DNA from: Mesostigma viride
Taxonomy: Eukaryota; Streptophyta; Mesostigmatophyceae; Mesostigmatales; Mesostigmataceae
Direction: 5' to 3'
Length of the DNA: 64,000 bases
Assembly (NCBI GenBank): GCA_009746045.1
Contig: RPFO01000976.1
Span: 124,001 to 188,000, forward strand
Part shown: one piece after another, positions 1 to 10,700 of the stretch
Position numbering within the stretch: the first letter of the stretch is position 1
Layout of the letters: each line of letters starts with the position of its first letter
Program-made: the position numbers and the translations under genes
The notes under the pieces: generated by a model
What the model saw: only the letters and a program-made list of their open reading frames with translations
What the model was told of the DNA's origin: nothing
Database searches by the model: none

Positions 1-216
1 ACAGGTCGTGGGGACTGGGGCATGGGGCAGGCCCTCAGCCACCTGCACGTGATGTGGTCAGAGGCAAGTCACAAGCAGGGGCACAGTGGGCAGGTGGGAC
101 GGGGCAGGGGACCTGGGGCACGAGCCATGAAACTTTCCTTTGCATGTATAGGCAGGCAGGCTGGCAGGGGACATGGGGCACGAGGCTTGGGCCGTGGGGT
201 ATGTGGCATGGGTCAA

Positions 217-529
<313 letters not shown>

Positions 530-872
530 AAGGCAGCCACATGCACGAGATGTGATTATTGGCAAGCCAGCCAGCGGGGGCACCACAGGGAGGGGACAGG
601 GGGAAGGGGGGAGGGGGCGGGGGGCAGGGGACAGGCGGCAGGGGGCAGGGGGAGCCTTTCTGAAGCTATGAGTCACAGGTCGTGGGGACTGGGGCATGGG
701 GCACGCCCTCAGCCACCTGCACGTGATGTGGTCAGAGGCAAGTCACAAGCAGGGGCGCAGTGGGCAGGTGGGACGGGGCAGGGTACCTGGGGCACGAGCC
801 ATGAAACTTGGGGCATGGGGAGTGGGGCGTTGGGCAGGAAGGTAGGGGTGGTACACACGCACATGCCCTGCC

Positions 873-1082
873 ATGCCCTGCGATCCCGCAAAAGGGCACC
901 GTGGGGTCTTGTGGGTTGTCACATGTTGTTATGGGGTGCATATTTGCAGGGACATGAAGATGGGTGACCGCGCCGTAACCGAGACGTGTGTGGTGGCAAC
1001 ATGCCGCCTGGATACCAGCTGGCCTTGCTTCGTTAGATACATTTATGGCGTGCCCTTGCCGTGGTCACAGTGGTCACAGTGA
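873..1082 (+). CDS. ORF C, conserved 61-69 codon ORF present in every unit
   Basis: Starts MPCDPAKG and contains MKMGDRAVTETC and LDTSWPCFV. It is cysteine-rich, with no family recognised. Other copies lie at 5603-5788, 19590-19775, 20777-20962, 24981-25166, 29082-29267, 36286-36471, 38411-38620, 42685-42870, 48955-49140, 55186-55371 and 60351-60536. Among differences between copies, four are silent in this frame (GCA/GCC, GCA/GCG, ACG/ACA, AGC/AGT) and three change a residue (Cys/Arg, Arg/Ser, Arg/Gly). This is weak support for coding. The copies at 873 and 38411 read on to a longer C-terminus because 12 bases containing the usual stop are missing. A good splice acceptor (TTTGCAG) sits about 30 codons in, so the true unit may be an exon beginning near 951. 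It could also be non-coding. Confidence 0.3.
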   Translation: MPCDPAKGHRGVLWVVTCCYGVHICRDMKMGDRAVTETCVVATCRLDTSWPCFVRYIYGVPLPWSQWSQ

Positions 1083-1697
1083 GGGCCTGTGGTTGCCCCA
1101 TACTGGTGGTGGTTATAAAGAAGTTAGCGAATACAAAACTTTCTTTGTTAAGGTGATTTTGAAGTGGGCATGAGCGATCGTGCACATGCTAACATTTGAT
1201 GGCCATTCCATGGTGAAGTTGGGAATTGGATGGGATTGTTTGATAAAGATGCGGTGGTGTGTCTTAAAATGAGCTGTGCTAATCTCATTATGAAGTGCTC
1301 AAGACAACTCATTATAATAAATCAGAGTTGTCCAGAACAAACATTGTCTGCATCATGCCCCAACTTGAACACTACATGAAGTGTGACACCTATGCTACGT
1401 GTGTTGCGGGCTAGCTGTGTCAGCAAACAATTTTAGCTTTTAGCCCTCAAATCGTGTCCAACTCGCGCCTAACAATAAGAGCCAGTTGCACCTAGCATGG
1501 TAATGTCCACAAACTAACCTAAAACAGTTTAGTGTCCATACTGGGACCAAAGCACACTCATATAGGGACTTTGGTCTGGCAGGCCCCCAGCGGCTTGGCC
1601 GGCCAGGGTGGCATATTGTGACCTGGCCTGGCCCCAAGGGCATTCCCAAAAGGGTAGGGAAACATGCCACGAACTACACCCAGATGTTGCTGTCCAG
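1083..1697. repeat. conserved AT-richer spacer of the macrosatellite unit
   Basis: About 600 bases present in all units that retain this part. It includes a TATAAAG string near 1115, a CTCATTATAATAAATCAG stretch near 1308 and a GGCTTGGCCGGCCAGG inverted repeat near 1592. A minus-strand ORF of 76 codons (1440-1670) recurs in most copies but shows no sign of constraint. I see no gene here. Confidence 0.6.
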
Positions 1698-1743
1698 TGG
1701 CTGGGATGAGTAGGTCATCTAGATGACCTACTCATCCCAGCCA
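1698..1743. repeat. 46-nt perfect palindrome (23-bp arms, no spacer)
   Basis: The left arm 1698-1720 is the exact reverse complement of 1721-1743, with centre CATCTAGATG. Most other units carry only the right arm, after GTTGCTGGATGACC. The full palindrome recurs at 39236-39281 and a damaged version at 61184-61215. The extra arm looks like a templated inverted duplication. It would form a long cruciform or hairpin. Confidence 0.95.
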
Positions 1744-1887
1744 TAACTCATAAAAAAAGCCTACAATATTTGGAACGAATCCATGCATCGATGCTCCTAC
1801 ACCAATCAGTTTTCTGCACCGCCATAGCCTCGAATTTGCATGTACGTAATTATTTCGTCCCAGTGGACCTTTAGCGAGATGACTTGC

Positions 1888-2012
1888 CTGAACGTGTTCA
1901 GACGGGGAGCGTGGCAGGAAACGGCTCGAAGCCGCTGGGAAAAGCAGGGGGCTCCGCCTGCGGACGGGCCGTACGAAGCCGAAATTTTATGGCTCCCGCT
2001 GGCCCCCCCGCC
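1888..2012 (+). repeat. ~120-bp cassette, first copy in unit
   Basis: Begins with the imperfect palindrome CTGAACGTGTTCAG and continues through AAACGGCTCGAAGC, AGCAGGGGGCTCCGCCTGC (a hairpin), GGGCCGTACGAAGCCGAAA and CTCCCGCTGGCCCCCCC. A second direct copy follows at 2624-2745. The same pair recurs about 730 bases apart in most units, for example about 6597 and 7330, and about 16371 and 17099. The two copies flank the GC-rich block like terminal direct repeats. Confidence 0.75.
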
Positions 2013-2240
2013 TCGGCGCCCTCGGCCACTGCCCCTTCGCGCTGCGCGCCCCGCGTGGCGCCGGCGTTCCCGAGGACGCACCCCGCGGGTGTACGCGCCA
2101 ATCGCCCGCTCAGGCGCCAAAAAGTCCGGGCCCCGAAGGGGCCCCCAACTTGTCAACTACTATATTACGATCGTGTTGCGCAAAGGAGAAACCCGAACAT
2201 CCTGACACCGCCGCGGGCGCCGTACCGTACGGCCTGATCG
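1990..2240. repeat. GC-rich hairpin block
   Basis: Very GC-rich and highly conserved across units. It contains the hairpin GGGCCCCGAAGGGGCCC (about 2128-2144) and several GC palindromes. Open frames appear on both strands because stop codons are rare at this composition. There is no evidence of a protein. Unit-to-unit changes are mostly small deletions, which argues against coding. Confidence 0.6.
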
Positions 2241-2495
2241 CACCCCCACGACCGAGGGCCATCCCTGAAATCCTGCGGAGCCGCGAGTTACGGCCCGTAA
2301 CCGCTCGCCTGAACGCCGTCACACCCTCCTAAGATCGAGTCTTACCTATTCTGAACAGAAGCTGAATTCAGCAAAATGCACGAGAAATGCCGGGGGGCAT
2401 ATACGGCTGGGGGCAAGAGTTTATACACGAAGGATCTCTCTCCAAACAAAGTACTAGAAATACTAAGGGTTCAGACTGAATGGGAAATTTTGAGT

Positions 2496-2508
2496 GTTCA
2501 GACTGAAC
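2496..2508. other. 13-nt palindrome GTTCAGACTGAAC (recurrent motif)
   Basis: Arms GTTCAG and CTGAAC around one base. The same hexamer in the opposite arrangement, CTGAAC-N2-GTTCAG, occurs at 1888-1901, 2624-2637, 7330-7343 and 17099-17112, and as a perfect 14-mer at 61809-61822. Half-sites (TTCTGAACGG, GTTCAGGCTGAAC) are scattered through the same module in every unit. It may be a protein-binding site array. The function is unknown. Confidence 0.6.
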
Positions 2509-2623
2509 GGGAAATGTGCAGAAAATTAAGTTCGAACCCTAGTCTGAACGGTTTTCGCCTTCAATTTTCGGTTCGGCCTACTTCCCACGCCATTTCCGTG
2601 CCAATTTTTGCGAGATGACTGAA

Positions 2624-2745
2624 CTGAACGTGTTCAGAAGGGGAGCGTGGAAAAAAACGGCTCGAAACTCTGAAAACCAGGGGGCTCAGCCCAAAATCCA
2701 GCCGTACGAAACGGAAATTTTAGGGCTCCCGCTGGCACCCCCCAC
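2624..2745 (+). repeat. ~120-bp cassette, second direct copy in unit
   Basis: Direct repeat of 1888-2012, diverged by substitutions and small indels. It ends in CTCCCGCTGGC and a C-run, then runs into the ORF B block rather than the GC-rich block. Confidence 0.7.
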
Positions 2746-3454
2746 CTCCGACCCTGACGAAAATACGGACTTGAAGTGTTCAGGCTGAACGGGGAAAGTT
2801 GGACCGGTCGAACCGTACCAAATTTTAGTTCGCATGCAGGGCGGGGCGAGCGTCGCGTCGAACACACCAGGCTGGGCAGTGGCAATTGGTAAAGTGAACG
2901 TGAATAACAAAAGCGGCATGGTCGGGGCAAAAAATTTTAATGAAACAAAAAGCGACGTGCTGCGGAAGCAACCATAGTTGTTGCTGGATGGCGATGGCGG
3001 GCGACGTAGCATGTGAAATCGGGATGGGGAATGCGAATTCATGGCTTTCAAAAGTTTGTATTGGAAGAGTACGTAGGAAACTTTCGGAGCTGGCGGGGCG
3101 TCAACCCCGTGCAACCTGCGTGGGAGAGGTCCGTGTCGCTATGGCATTTGCTGTATAATAGCCAGCGACCTGGAAATTGAACGTCGTCATCAGATTGTTT
3201 TGTTTCAGTGTCGTCATTCTTCAGTTTTACGTATTTCACGCCTTGTAAAATCAGTTTTGCTGTTCATGGAAGACGTGGGATGGGGCAAACGAATGTCTGG
3301 TGTCACCATAGACAGTTTCGATTGAGCGCTGGATTGCTTGGAACGGGACGAACGCTGGCGATGGCGATTTGTGTCAAAGATGTGGTCAATGTATCTGCTT
3401 TTATCTAATGTGATTTACGTTTACCGTAATCTTATGCAATTTCCTTTTTTCCAG

Positions 3455-3674
3455 ACGAATTTTCTTGGTCGCAGCGTGCACGTACCGGACCAAGAGTCTG
3501 TCTTCCATTGTCGTATCCGTGGGGTGCGTCCTCTTCATTCTCCTGGGGAATGTCATTGCCACGTTATCCGTGTTGCTTTCTTCTGGAACAGGCTGGGCAG
3601 GGAAAGCCCATGATTGCTCATGGATGATTTCTCATGCACCAATTTTGGGAGTCGTTGACTGCTGTGCTTCCTGA
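3455..3674 (+). CDS. ORF B copy 1, putative 3' exon of a small membrane protein
   Basis: Read from the strong acceptor CCTTTTTTCCAG at 3443-3454. The frame containing VAACTYRTKSLSSIV runs 72 codons to TGA. Residues about 15-40 (SIVVSVGCVLFILLGNVIA) form one plausible membrane helix. All three frames are open over about 150 bases here, so I chose by comparing eight copies. In this frame about seven differences are silent (for example ACG/ACA/ACC Thr, ACC/ACG Thr, CTG/CTT Leu, ATT/ATC Ile, CCA/CCG Pro, GGA/GGT Gly) and four replace residues, three of them in the 34-kb copy. In the other two frames nearly all differences replace residues. The upstream exon is uncertain. A donor at AAT/GTATCT (about 3396) with a 60-odd base intron is attractive, but its phase does not match the open frame before it. 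No family is recognised. Confidence 0.45.
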
Positions 3675-4190
3675 CGTTGATGGTGGTTTTGCGTGTGATA
3701 AGCTGCCTTGCTTTGCACGTGAGTTTTCACTGGGCTATATGGGTGAAGGTGAGCAACTAGGGGTGTGTCATGGTGTGCTATATTGCTTCCATCCAGCATA
3801 TCCAAAGTTAGACTTGCTCTAATGGCTGTGCAATATTTGTGTTGTGCAGATTTTTACTGGGCTGAAGCCAAATTCACGCATGGGTAGACAGTTTGCTGCA
3901 CGTGAATTTTTACTGGGCTGTAACCATGTGTTGTGCCACATTTTTCTACATGGATTCATCATACTTGCTGTCAAACGTAGGCCCCATTCGCTTGCACACT
4001 GAATTTTGCTTTGCTGGCTGTGTAATTTTGATGTCTCATTGTGCAGGCGTGCCCGCTACCTGATCAACCAGGTGTGCTTTGCATTGTGCCAGCGGGGCCA
4101 TGTTTGTTTCCTTTGCATGTGTAGGCAGGCAGGCTGGCAGGGGACATGGGGCACGAGGCTTGGGGTGTGGGGTATGTGGCATGGGTCAGG

Positions 4191-4222
<32 letters not shown>

Positions 4223-4562
4223 AAGGCAGCCACATGCACAAGATGTGATTATTGGCAAGCCAGCCAGCGGGGGCACCACAGGGAGGAGGGCATGGGGACA
4301 GGGGGAAGGGGGGAGGGGGCGGGGGGCAGGGTCCAGGCGGCAGGGGGCAGGGGGAGCCTTTCTGAAGCTATGAGTCACAGGTCGTGGGGACTGGGGCATG
4401 GGGCAGGCCCTCAGCCACCTGCATGTGATGTGGTCAGAGGCAAGACACAAGCAAGGGCACAGTGGGCAGGTGGGACGGGGCAGGGGACCTGGGGCACGAG
4501 CCATGAAACTTGGGGACATGGGGCACGAGGCTTGGGGCGTGGGGTATGTGGCATGGGTCAGG

Positions 4563-4695
<133 letters not shown>

Positions 4696-5074
4696 AGGCA
4701 GCCACATGCACGAGATGTGATTATTGGCAAGCCAGCCAGCGGGGGCACCACAGGGAGGAGGGCATGGGGACAGGGGGAGGGGGGAGGGGGCGGGGGCAGG
4801 GTCCAGGCGGCAGGGGGCAGGGGGAGCCTTTCTGAAGCTATGAGTCACAGGTCGTGGGGACTGGGGCATGGGGCAGGCCCTCAGCCACCTGCACGTGATG
4901 TGGTCAGAGGCAAGTCACAAGCAGGGGCACAGTGGGCAGGTGGGACGGGGCAGGGGACCTGGGGCACGAGCCATGGGGAGTGGGGCGTTGGGCAGGCAGG
5001 TAGGGGTGGTACATACGCACATGCCCTTCCATGCCCTGCCCTGGGTTGTCACATGTTGTTATGGGGTGCATATT

Positions 5075-5265
<191 letters not shown>

Positions 5266-7440
5266 AAGCAGCCACATGCACGAGATGTGATTATTGGCAA
5301 GCCAGCCAGCGGGGGCACCACAGGGAGGAGGGCATGGGGACAGGGGGAAGGGGGCAGGGTCCAGGCGGCAGGGGGCAGGGGGAGCCTTTCTGAAGCTATG
5401 AGTCACAGGTCGTGGGGACTGGGGCATGGGGCAGGCCCTCAGCCACCTGCACGTGATGTGGTCAGAGGCAAGTCACAAGCAGGGGCACAGTGGGCAGGTG
5501 GGACAGGGCAGGGGACCTGGGGCACGAGCCATGAAACTTGGGGCATGGGGAGTGGGGCGTTGGGCAGGCAGGTAGGGGTGGTACACACGCACATGCCCTG
5601 CCATGCCCTGCGATCCCGCAAAAGGGCACCGTGGGGTCTTGTGGGTTGTCACACGTTGTTATGGGGTGCATATTTGCAGGGACATGAAGATGGGTGACCG
5701 CGCCGTAACCGAGACGTGTGTGGTGGCAACATGCCGCCTGGATACCAGCTGGCCTTGCTTCGTTAGATACATTTATGGCTGCATGTGATGGTGTGCCCTT
5801 CCCGTGGTCACAGTGGTCACAGTGAGGGCCTGTGGTTGCATCATACTGGTGGTGGTTATAAAGAAGTTAGCGAATACAAAACTGTCTTTCTTAAGATGAT
5901 TTTGAAGTGGGCATGAGCGATCGTGCACATGCTAACATTTGATGGCCATTCGATGGTGAAGTTGGGAATTGGATGGGATTGTTTGATAAAGATGCGGTGG
6001 TGTGTCTTAAAATGAGCTGTGCTAATCTCATTATGAAGTGCTCAAGACAACTCATTATAATAAATCAGAGTTGGAACAAACATTGTCTGCATCATGCCCC
6101 AACTTGAACACTACATGAAGTGTGACACCTATGCTACGTGTGTTGCGGGCTAGCTGTGTCAGCAAACAATTTTAGCTTTTAGCCCTCAAATCGTGTCCAA
6201 CTCGCGCCTAAAAATAGGAGCCAGTTGCACCTTGCATGGTAATGTCCACAAACTAACCTAAAACAGTTTAGTGTCCATACTGGGACCAAAGCACACTCAT
6301 ATAGGGACTTTGGTCTGGCAGGCCCCCAGCGGCTTGGCCGGCCAGGGCGGCATATTCTGACCTGGCCTGGCCCCAAGGGCATTCCCAAAAGGGTAGGGAA
6401 ACATGCCACGAACTACACCCAGATGTTGCTGGATGACCTACTCGTCCCAGCCATAACTCATAAAAAATGCCTACAATATTTGGAACGAATCCATGCATCG
6501 ATGCTCCTACACCAATCAGTTTTCTGCACCGCCATAGCCTCGACTTTGCATGTACGTAATTATTTCGTCCCAGTGGACCTTTAGCGAGATGACTTGCCTG
6601 AATGTGTTCAGATGGGGCGCGTGCCAGGAAACGGCTCGAAGCTGGGAAAAGCAGGGGGCTCCGCCTGCGGACGGGCCGTACGAAGCCGAAATTTTATGGC
6701 TCCCGCTGGCCCCCCGCCTCGGCGCCTTCGGCCACTGCCCCTTCGCGCTGCGCGCCCCGCGTGGCGCCGGCGTTCCCGAGGACGCACCCCGCGGGTGTAC
6801 GCGCCAATCGCCCGCTCAGGCGCCAAAAAGTCCGGGCCCCGAAGGGGCCCCCAACTTGTCAACTACTATATTACGATCGTGTTGCGCAAAGGAGAAACCC
6901 GAACATCCTGACACCGCCGCGGGCGCCGTACCGTACGGCCTGATCGCACCCCCACGACCGAGGGCCATCCCTGAAATCCTGCGGAGCCGCGAGTTACGGC
7001 CCGTAACCGCTCGCCTGAACGCCGTCACACCCTCCTAAGATCGAGTCTTACCTATTCTGAACAGAAGCTGAATTCAGCAAAATGCACGAGAAATGCCGGG
7101 GGGCATATACGGCTGGGGGCAAGAGTTTATACACGAAGGATCTCTCTCCAAACAAAGTACTAGAAATACTAAGGGTTCAGACTGAATGGGAAATTTTGAG
7201 TGTTCAGACTGAACGGGAATTGTGCCAAAAATTTAGTTCGAACACATTTCTGAACGGGTTTTTCGTTTAATTTTTGGTTGGGCCTACTTCCCACGCAATT
7301 TCCTTTCCAATTTTTGCGAGATGACTGAACTGAACGTGTTCAGACGGGGAGCGTGGCAAAAAAACGGCTCGAAACTGTGAAAAGCAGGGGGCTCAGCCCC
7401 AAAAACGGCCGTACGGAACCGAAATTTTTGGGCTCCCGCT

Positions 7441-7759
7441 GGCCCCCCGTTATATAGTGGAGCTACGAAACGAGTTGAGACTGTATGGGACACGTGGCAG
7501 TATGACAGTGAAAGTGACAGTGACAGGATAGTTGACAGTTTGGAGTGTTGTGAACCAGCGAATTTGGGGCGCGGTGTTTTGGGAGTGCGTGGCGATGGAT
7601 GCAATATAGTTGGCATCGTCAGAATGCTCGGCATTGTTAAGGGACGTAAGGGAACCATGTACATTGCTCACGCCGGGAAATTGGAATTACTGTAGCTCGG
7701 GGACAAGATCGCACTAGTTGTGCTGTTGTGATAGCATTGTCATCAGCCGTAGGTAATCG
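7441..7759 (+). promoter_or_regulatory. 5' flank / probable 5' leader of gene A
   Basis: About 300 bases conserved before all four gene A copies (also about 44745-45039, 50976-51270 and 57297-57701). It contains GAGCTACGAAACGAGTTGAG and clustered TGACAGTGACAG repeats. A 62-64 codon ORF over it is intact at 44820-45011 and 51051-51242, has an in-frame TAG near 7694, and is frame-shifted at 57.4 kb. I therefore read it as leader or promoter rather than coding. An in-frame TAA lies just before the chosen gene A start. Confidence 0.4.
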
Positions 7760-10700
7760 ATGGCCAACGCCGCTTTCAGAATGAGGAGGTGGACGTTATA
7801 CCTGATATCAATATACTTTGTTGGGCAGGTGAGTGGCCACGGAAAGGTTTCGATGCTTCCTTATTTCTGCATTCTGCATTGACCACTTGAGCGAGTCAGG
7901 ATATTGCTTAGCGCGTAGGGGTTGCAGGATGGCGTTGACGTTGTTGGGAATACGACGTGTGAATTTGTGTTCGTGTGCCTTCTCATACGTGTAGGCGAGC
8001 ACGGTTGTCAGTGTGGACCCGCGGCCAGAATCGTATCATTACGTCGAGCAAGCCTGGCTTTACCAGGGCGATGTCTCGTTGCAGCAGGCCTACGTCCGGG
8101 ATGTGCTGAATTGGTTGGCGCTGTCGCCACCTGACGGCTTCTGCGACAACGTTTATTTGACGGTGAGTTCCTTGTGGCGTTACTCTGCTATGAGCATATG
8201 TTTTTGGAAACGTGATGTTCTGGGCATGGTTGCCGTGTGTTATATTGTGGAAAGATAATAGTTAACTTATTTGGGCTGGTTATTTTTTGCTGGGGGGCCG
8301 GGCCCGTTCTTGCTCTGGTCGCAGATGTTACATCTCGTGTCGTTCCTGCCTCCCATGCCGAGCGGTGGGCAGACTTATGCGGAGGTGCAGCTGGTGAGTC
8401 TTTTGCTCTGTGGATTTCGTGGTGATGTCCACTATGATTTTTGTACTATTAATTGAGTGGAGTGTAGGGTAGGCACCACGCGACCCCCTGGCAGTTGCCA
8501 ACCCACCAAATGATGGACCTGCACGACCCCACTTTGCCCACATGATGGGCTAGTGTGGGGGAAGCCTCCCTCCAAGTTTCAGGCCAATCCAAGCCCGTTT
8601 GCATATTTTAGGACCATGGCTCACCCCTAACAGGAGGCACGTGCTAGCACGCATGAGGGACCATGTCACCCCCTGGCAGCATCCACTCCCTCAAATGATG
8701 GACCTGCACGACCCCACTTTGCCGACATGATGGGATAGTGTGGGGGAAGCCTCCCTCCAAGTTTCAGGCCAATCCAAGCCCGTTTGCATATTTTAGGACC
8801 ATGGCTCACCCCTAACAGGAGGCACGTGCTAGTGCACATGACGGACCATGTCACCCCCTGGCAGCATCCACTCCCTCAAATGATGGACCTGCACGCCCCC
8901 ACTTTGCCCACATGATGGGCTAGTGTGGGGGAAGCCTCCCTCCAAGTTTCAGGCCAATCCAAGCCCGTTTGCATATTTTAGGACCATGGCCCACCCCTAA
9001 CAGGAGGCACGTGCTAGCACGCATGAGGGACCATGTCACCCCCTGGCAGCATCCACTCCCTCAAATGATGGACCTGCACGACCCCACTTTGCCGACATGA
9101 TGGGATAGTGTGGGGGAAGCCTCCCTCCAAGTTTCAGGCCAATCCAAGCCCGTTTGCATATTTTAGGACCATGGCTCACCCCTAACAGGAGGCACGTGCT
9201 AGTGCACATGACGGACCATGTCACCCCCTGGCAGCATCCACTCCCTCAAATGATGGACCTGCACGCCATTATTTGCTTCGTGTTTGCTCTCGTGTTTGTT
9301 GATTGCTTAGCTGGAGGCTGCACGATTTGGCACTGCCAACGAGTTCCTGGTAGCGGCCGCGGCGTGTAACGGGGACCCAGCGCAGTGCCTCGCTCGCACG
9401 CGGTTTCTTGCGGGCATGCTCGAAGCACGGCGACTGCGCCAGGTGTATCAGCTTGAAGATCAACTGTTTGCATCAGAAGACTATTTGGACAGCGTAAGTG
9501 GATGTGTGTGAGGAGATTAACTGTACAGACATTGTTCTTTGGTTGTTGTGTTTCTGGCATGCGTGCGTGGGTGTGGGGGGGGGCAGGCATCCGTGCGTGG
9601 GTGTGGGAGGGGCTGGCATGTGTTCGTGGTGGTGGGGGCTGCCATGCGTTCGTGGGCGTGGGGGGGAGCTGCCATGCATGCATGTGGGTCGGGGCGGGGT
9701 GCCATGAATTCGTGGGTGTGGGTTTAGGGGAGGGCTGGCATGCATGCCTGGGTTCGTGGCGTGGGTTTGTGGGTGGCTGGCATGCGTGCCTGGGTTCGTG
9801 GGGAGTGCCATGCATGCGTGGGTTTGTGGGGGGCTGGCATGCGTGCATGTGGGAGGGGCTGGCATGCGTGCGTGGGTGTGTGGGGTGGCTGGCATGCGTG
9901 CGTGCATGTGGGGGGTGGCTGGCATGCATGTGTGGATTTATGGGAGGGCTGGCATGCATGCGTGGGTTCGTGGGGTGGCTGGCATGCATGCGTGGGTGTG
10001 GGGGGTGGCTGGCATGCATGCGTGCATGTGGGGGGGGGCTGACATGCGTGCGTGGGTTCGTGGGGTGTCGGCCATGCGTGCGTGGGTGTGGGGGGTGGCT
10101 GGCATGCGTGCGTGGGTTTAGGGGGTGGCTGGCATGCATGCCTGGGTTCGTGGGGTGGGCTGGCATCCGTGCGTGGGTGTTGGGGGTGGCTGGCATGCGT
10201 ACGTGGGTGTGGGGGGGGGCTGGCATGCGTGCGTGCGTGTGGGGGGGGGCTGGCATGCATGCGTGGGTTTGTGGGGGGGCTGCCATGCATGCGTGGGTGT
10301 GTGGGGGGTGGCTGGCATGCGTACGTTGGTGAGGGGGGTGGCTGGCATGCATGCGTGCATGTGGGGGGGGGCTGGCATGCGCGTGTGGATTTATGGGAGG
10401 GCTGGCATGCATGCGTGGGTGGGAGGATTACCATTCCAATGATAGCTCTTTACAACATGACAAATGTACAGACACCTTGCGGCGATGGTAAAATTGGTGG
10501 TTAATATTGTAATGCATATCTGTTGGCATCTTTTTTGTGCCCTTTTGGATCTGCAGGCTCAACGTATTGCAAACCTTTTGCAGCATTGGGGGCGTAGGTG
10601 CTTGGAAGGCGATGGGAGTGGTGGAGGTGGACGCGTTGGGAACGCAGCGATTGCGCCCTTGTCTATGTTGCAGCCAAGCATGGGTGTGCCTGTGGCGCAT

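Noticed and set aside
1440-1670. Recurrent 76-codon minus-strand ORF in the spacer
   Set aside because: No ORF-specific constraint visible. It recurs only because the whole spacer is copied.
1990-2240. Ribosomal RNA gene or protein-coding gene in the GC-rich block
   Set aside because: No rRNA signature is recognisable. Open frames on both strands reflect GC composition, and copies differ by frame-breaking indels.
3454-3613. Frame TNFLGRSVHVPDQES over ORF B as the real protein
   Set aside because: Almost every difference between copies changes the residue in this frame (Val/Ile/Leu, Gln/Glu, Gly/Trp, Cys/Arg), whereas the overlapping frame is conserved.
3634-3822. ORF MHQFWESLTAVLPDVDGG downstream of ORF B, with a good GTGAGC donor
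   Set aside because: It looks protein-like and recurs in each unit. However, inter-copy changes are nearly all replacements (Trp/Ser, Gln/Arg, Gly/Val, Asp/His, Glu/Gly), and the spliced continuation soon meets a stop.
9246-10412. Long Cys/His/Ala/Gly ORFs (plus) and Pro/Thr/His/Ala ORFs (minus) in GGCATGCGTG arrays
   Set aside because: They are translations of a stop-poor minisatellite inside gene A introns. Units vary in length by non-multiples of three.
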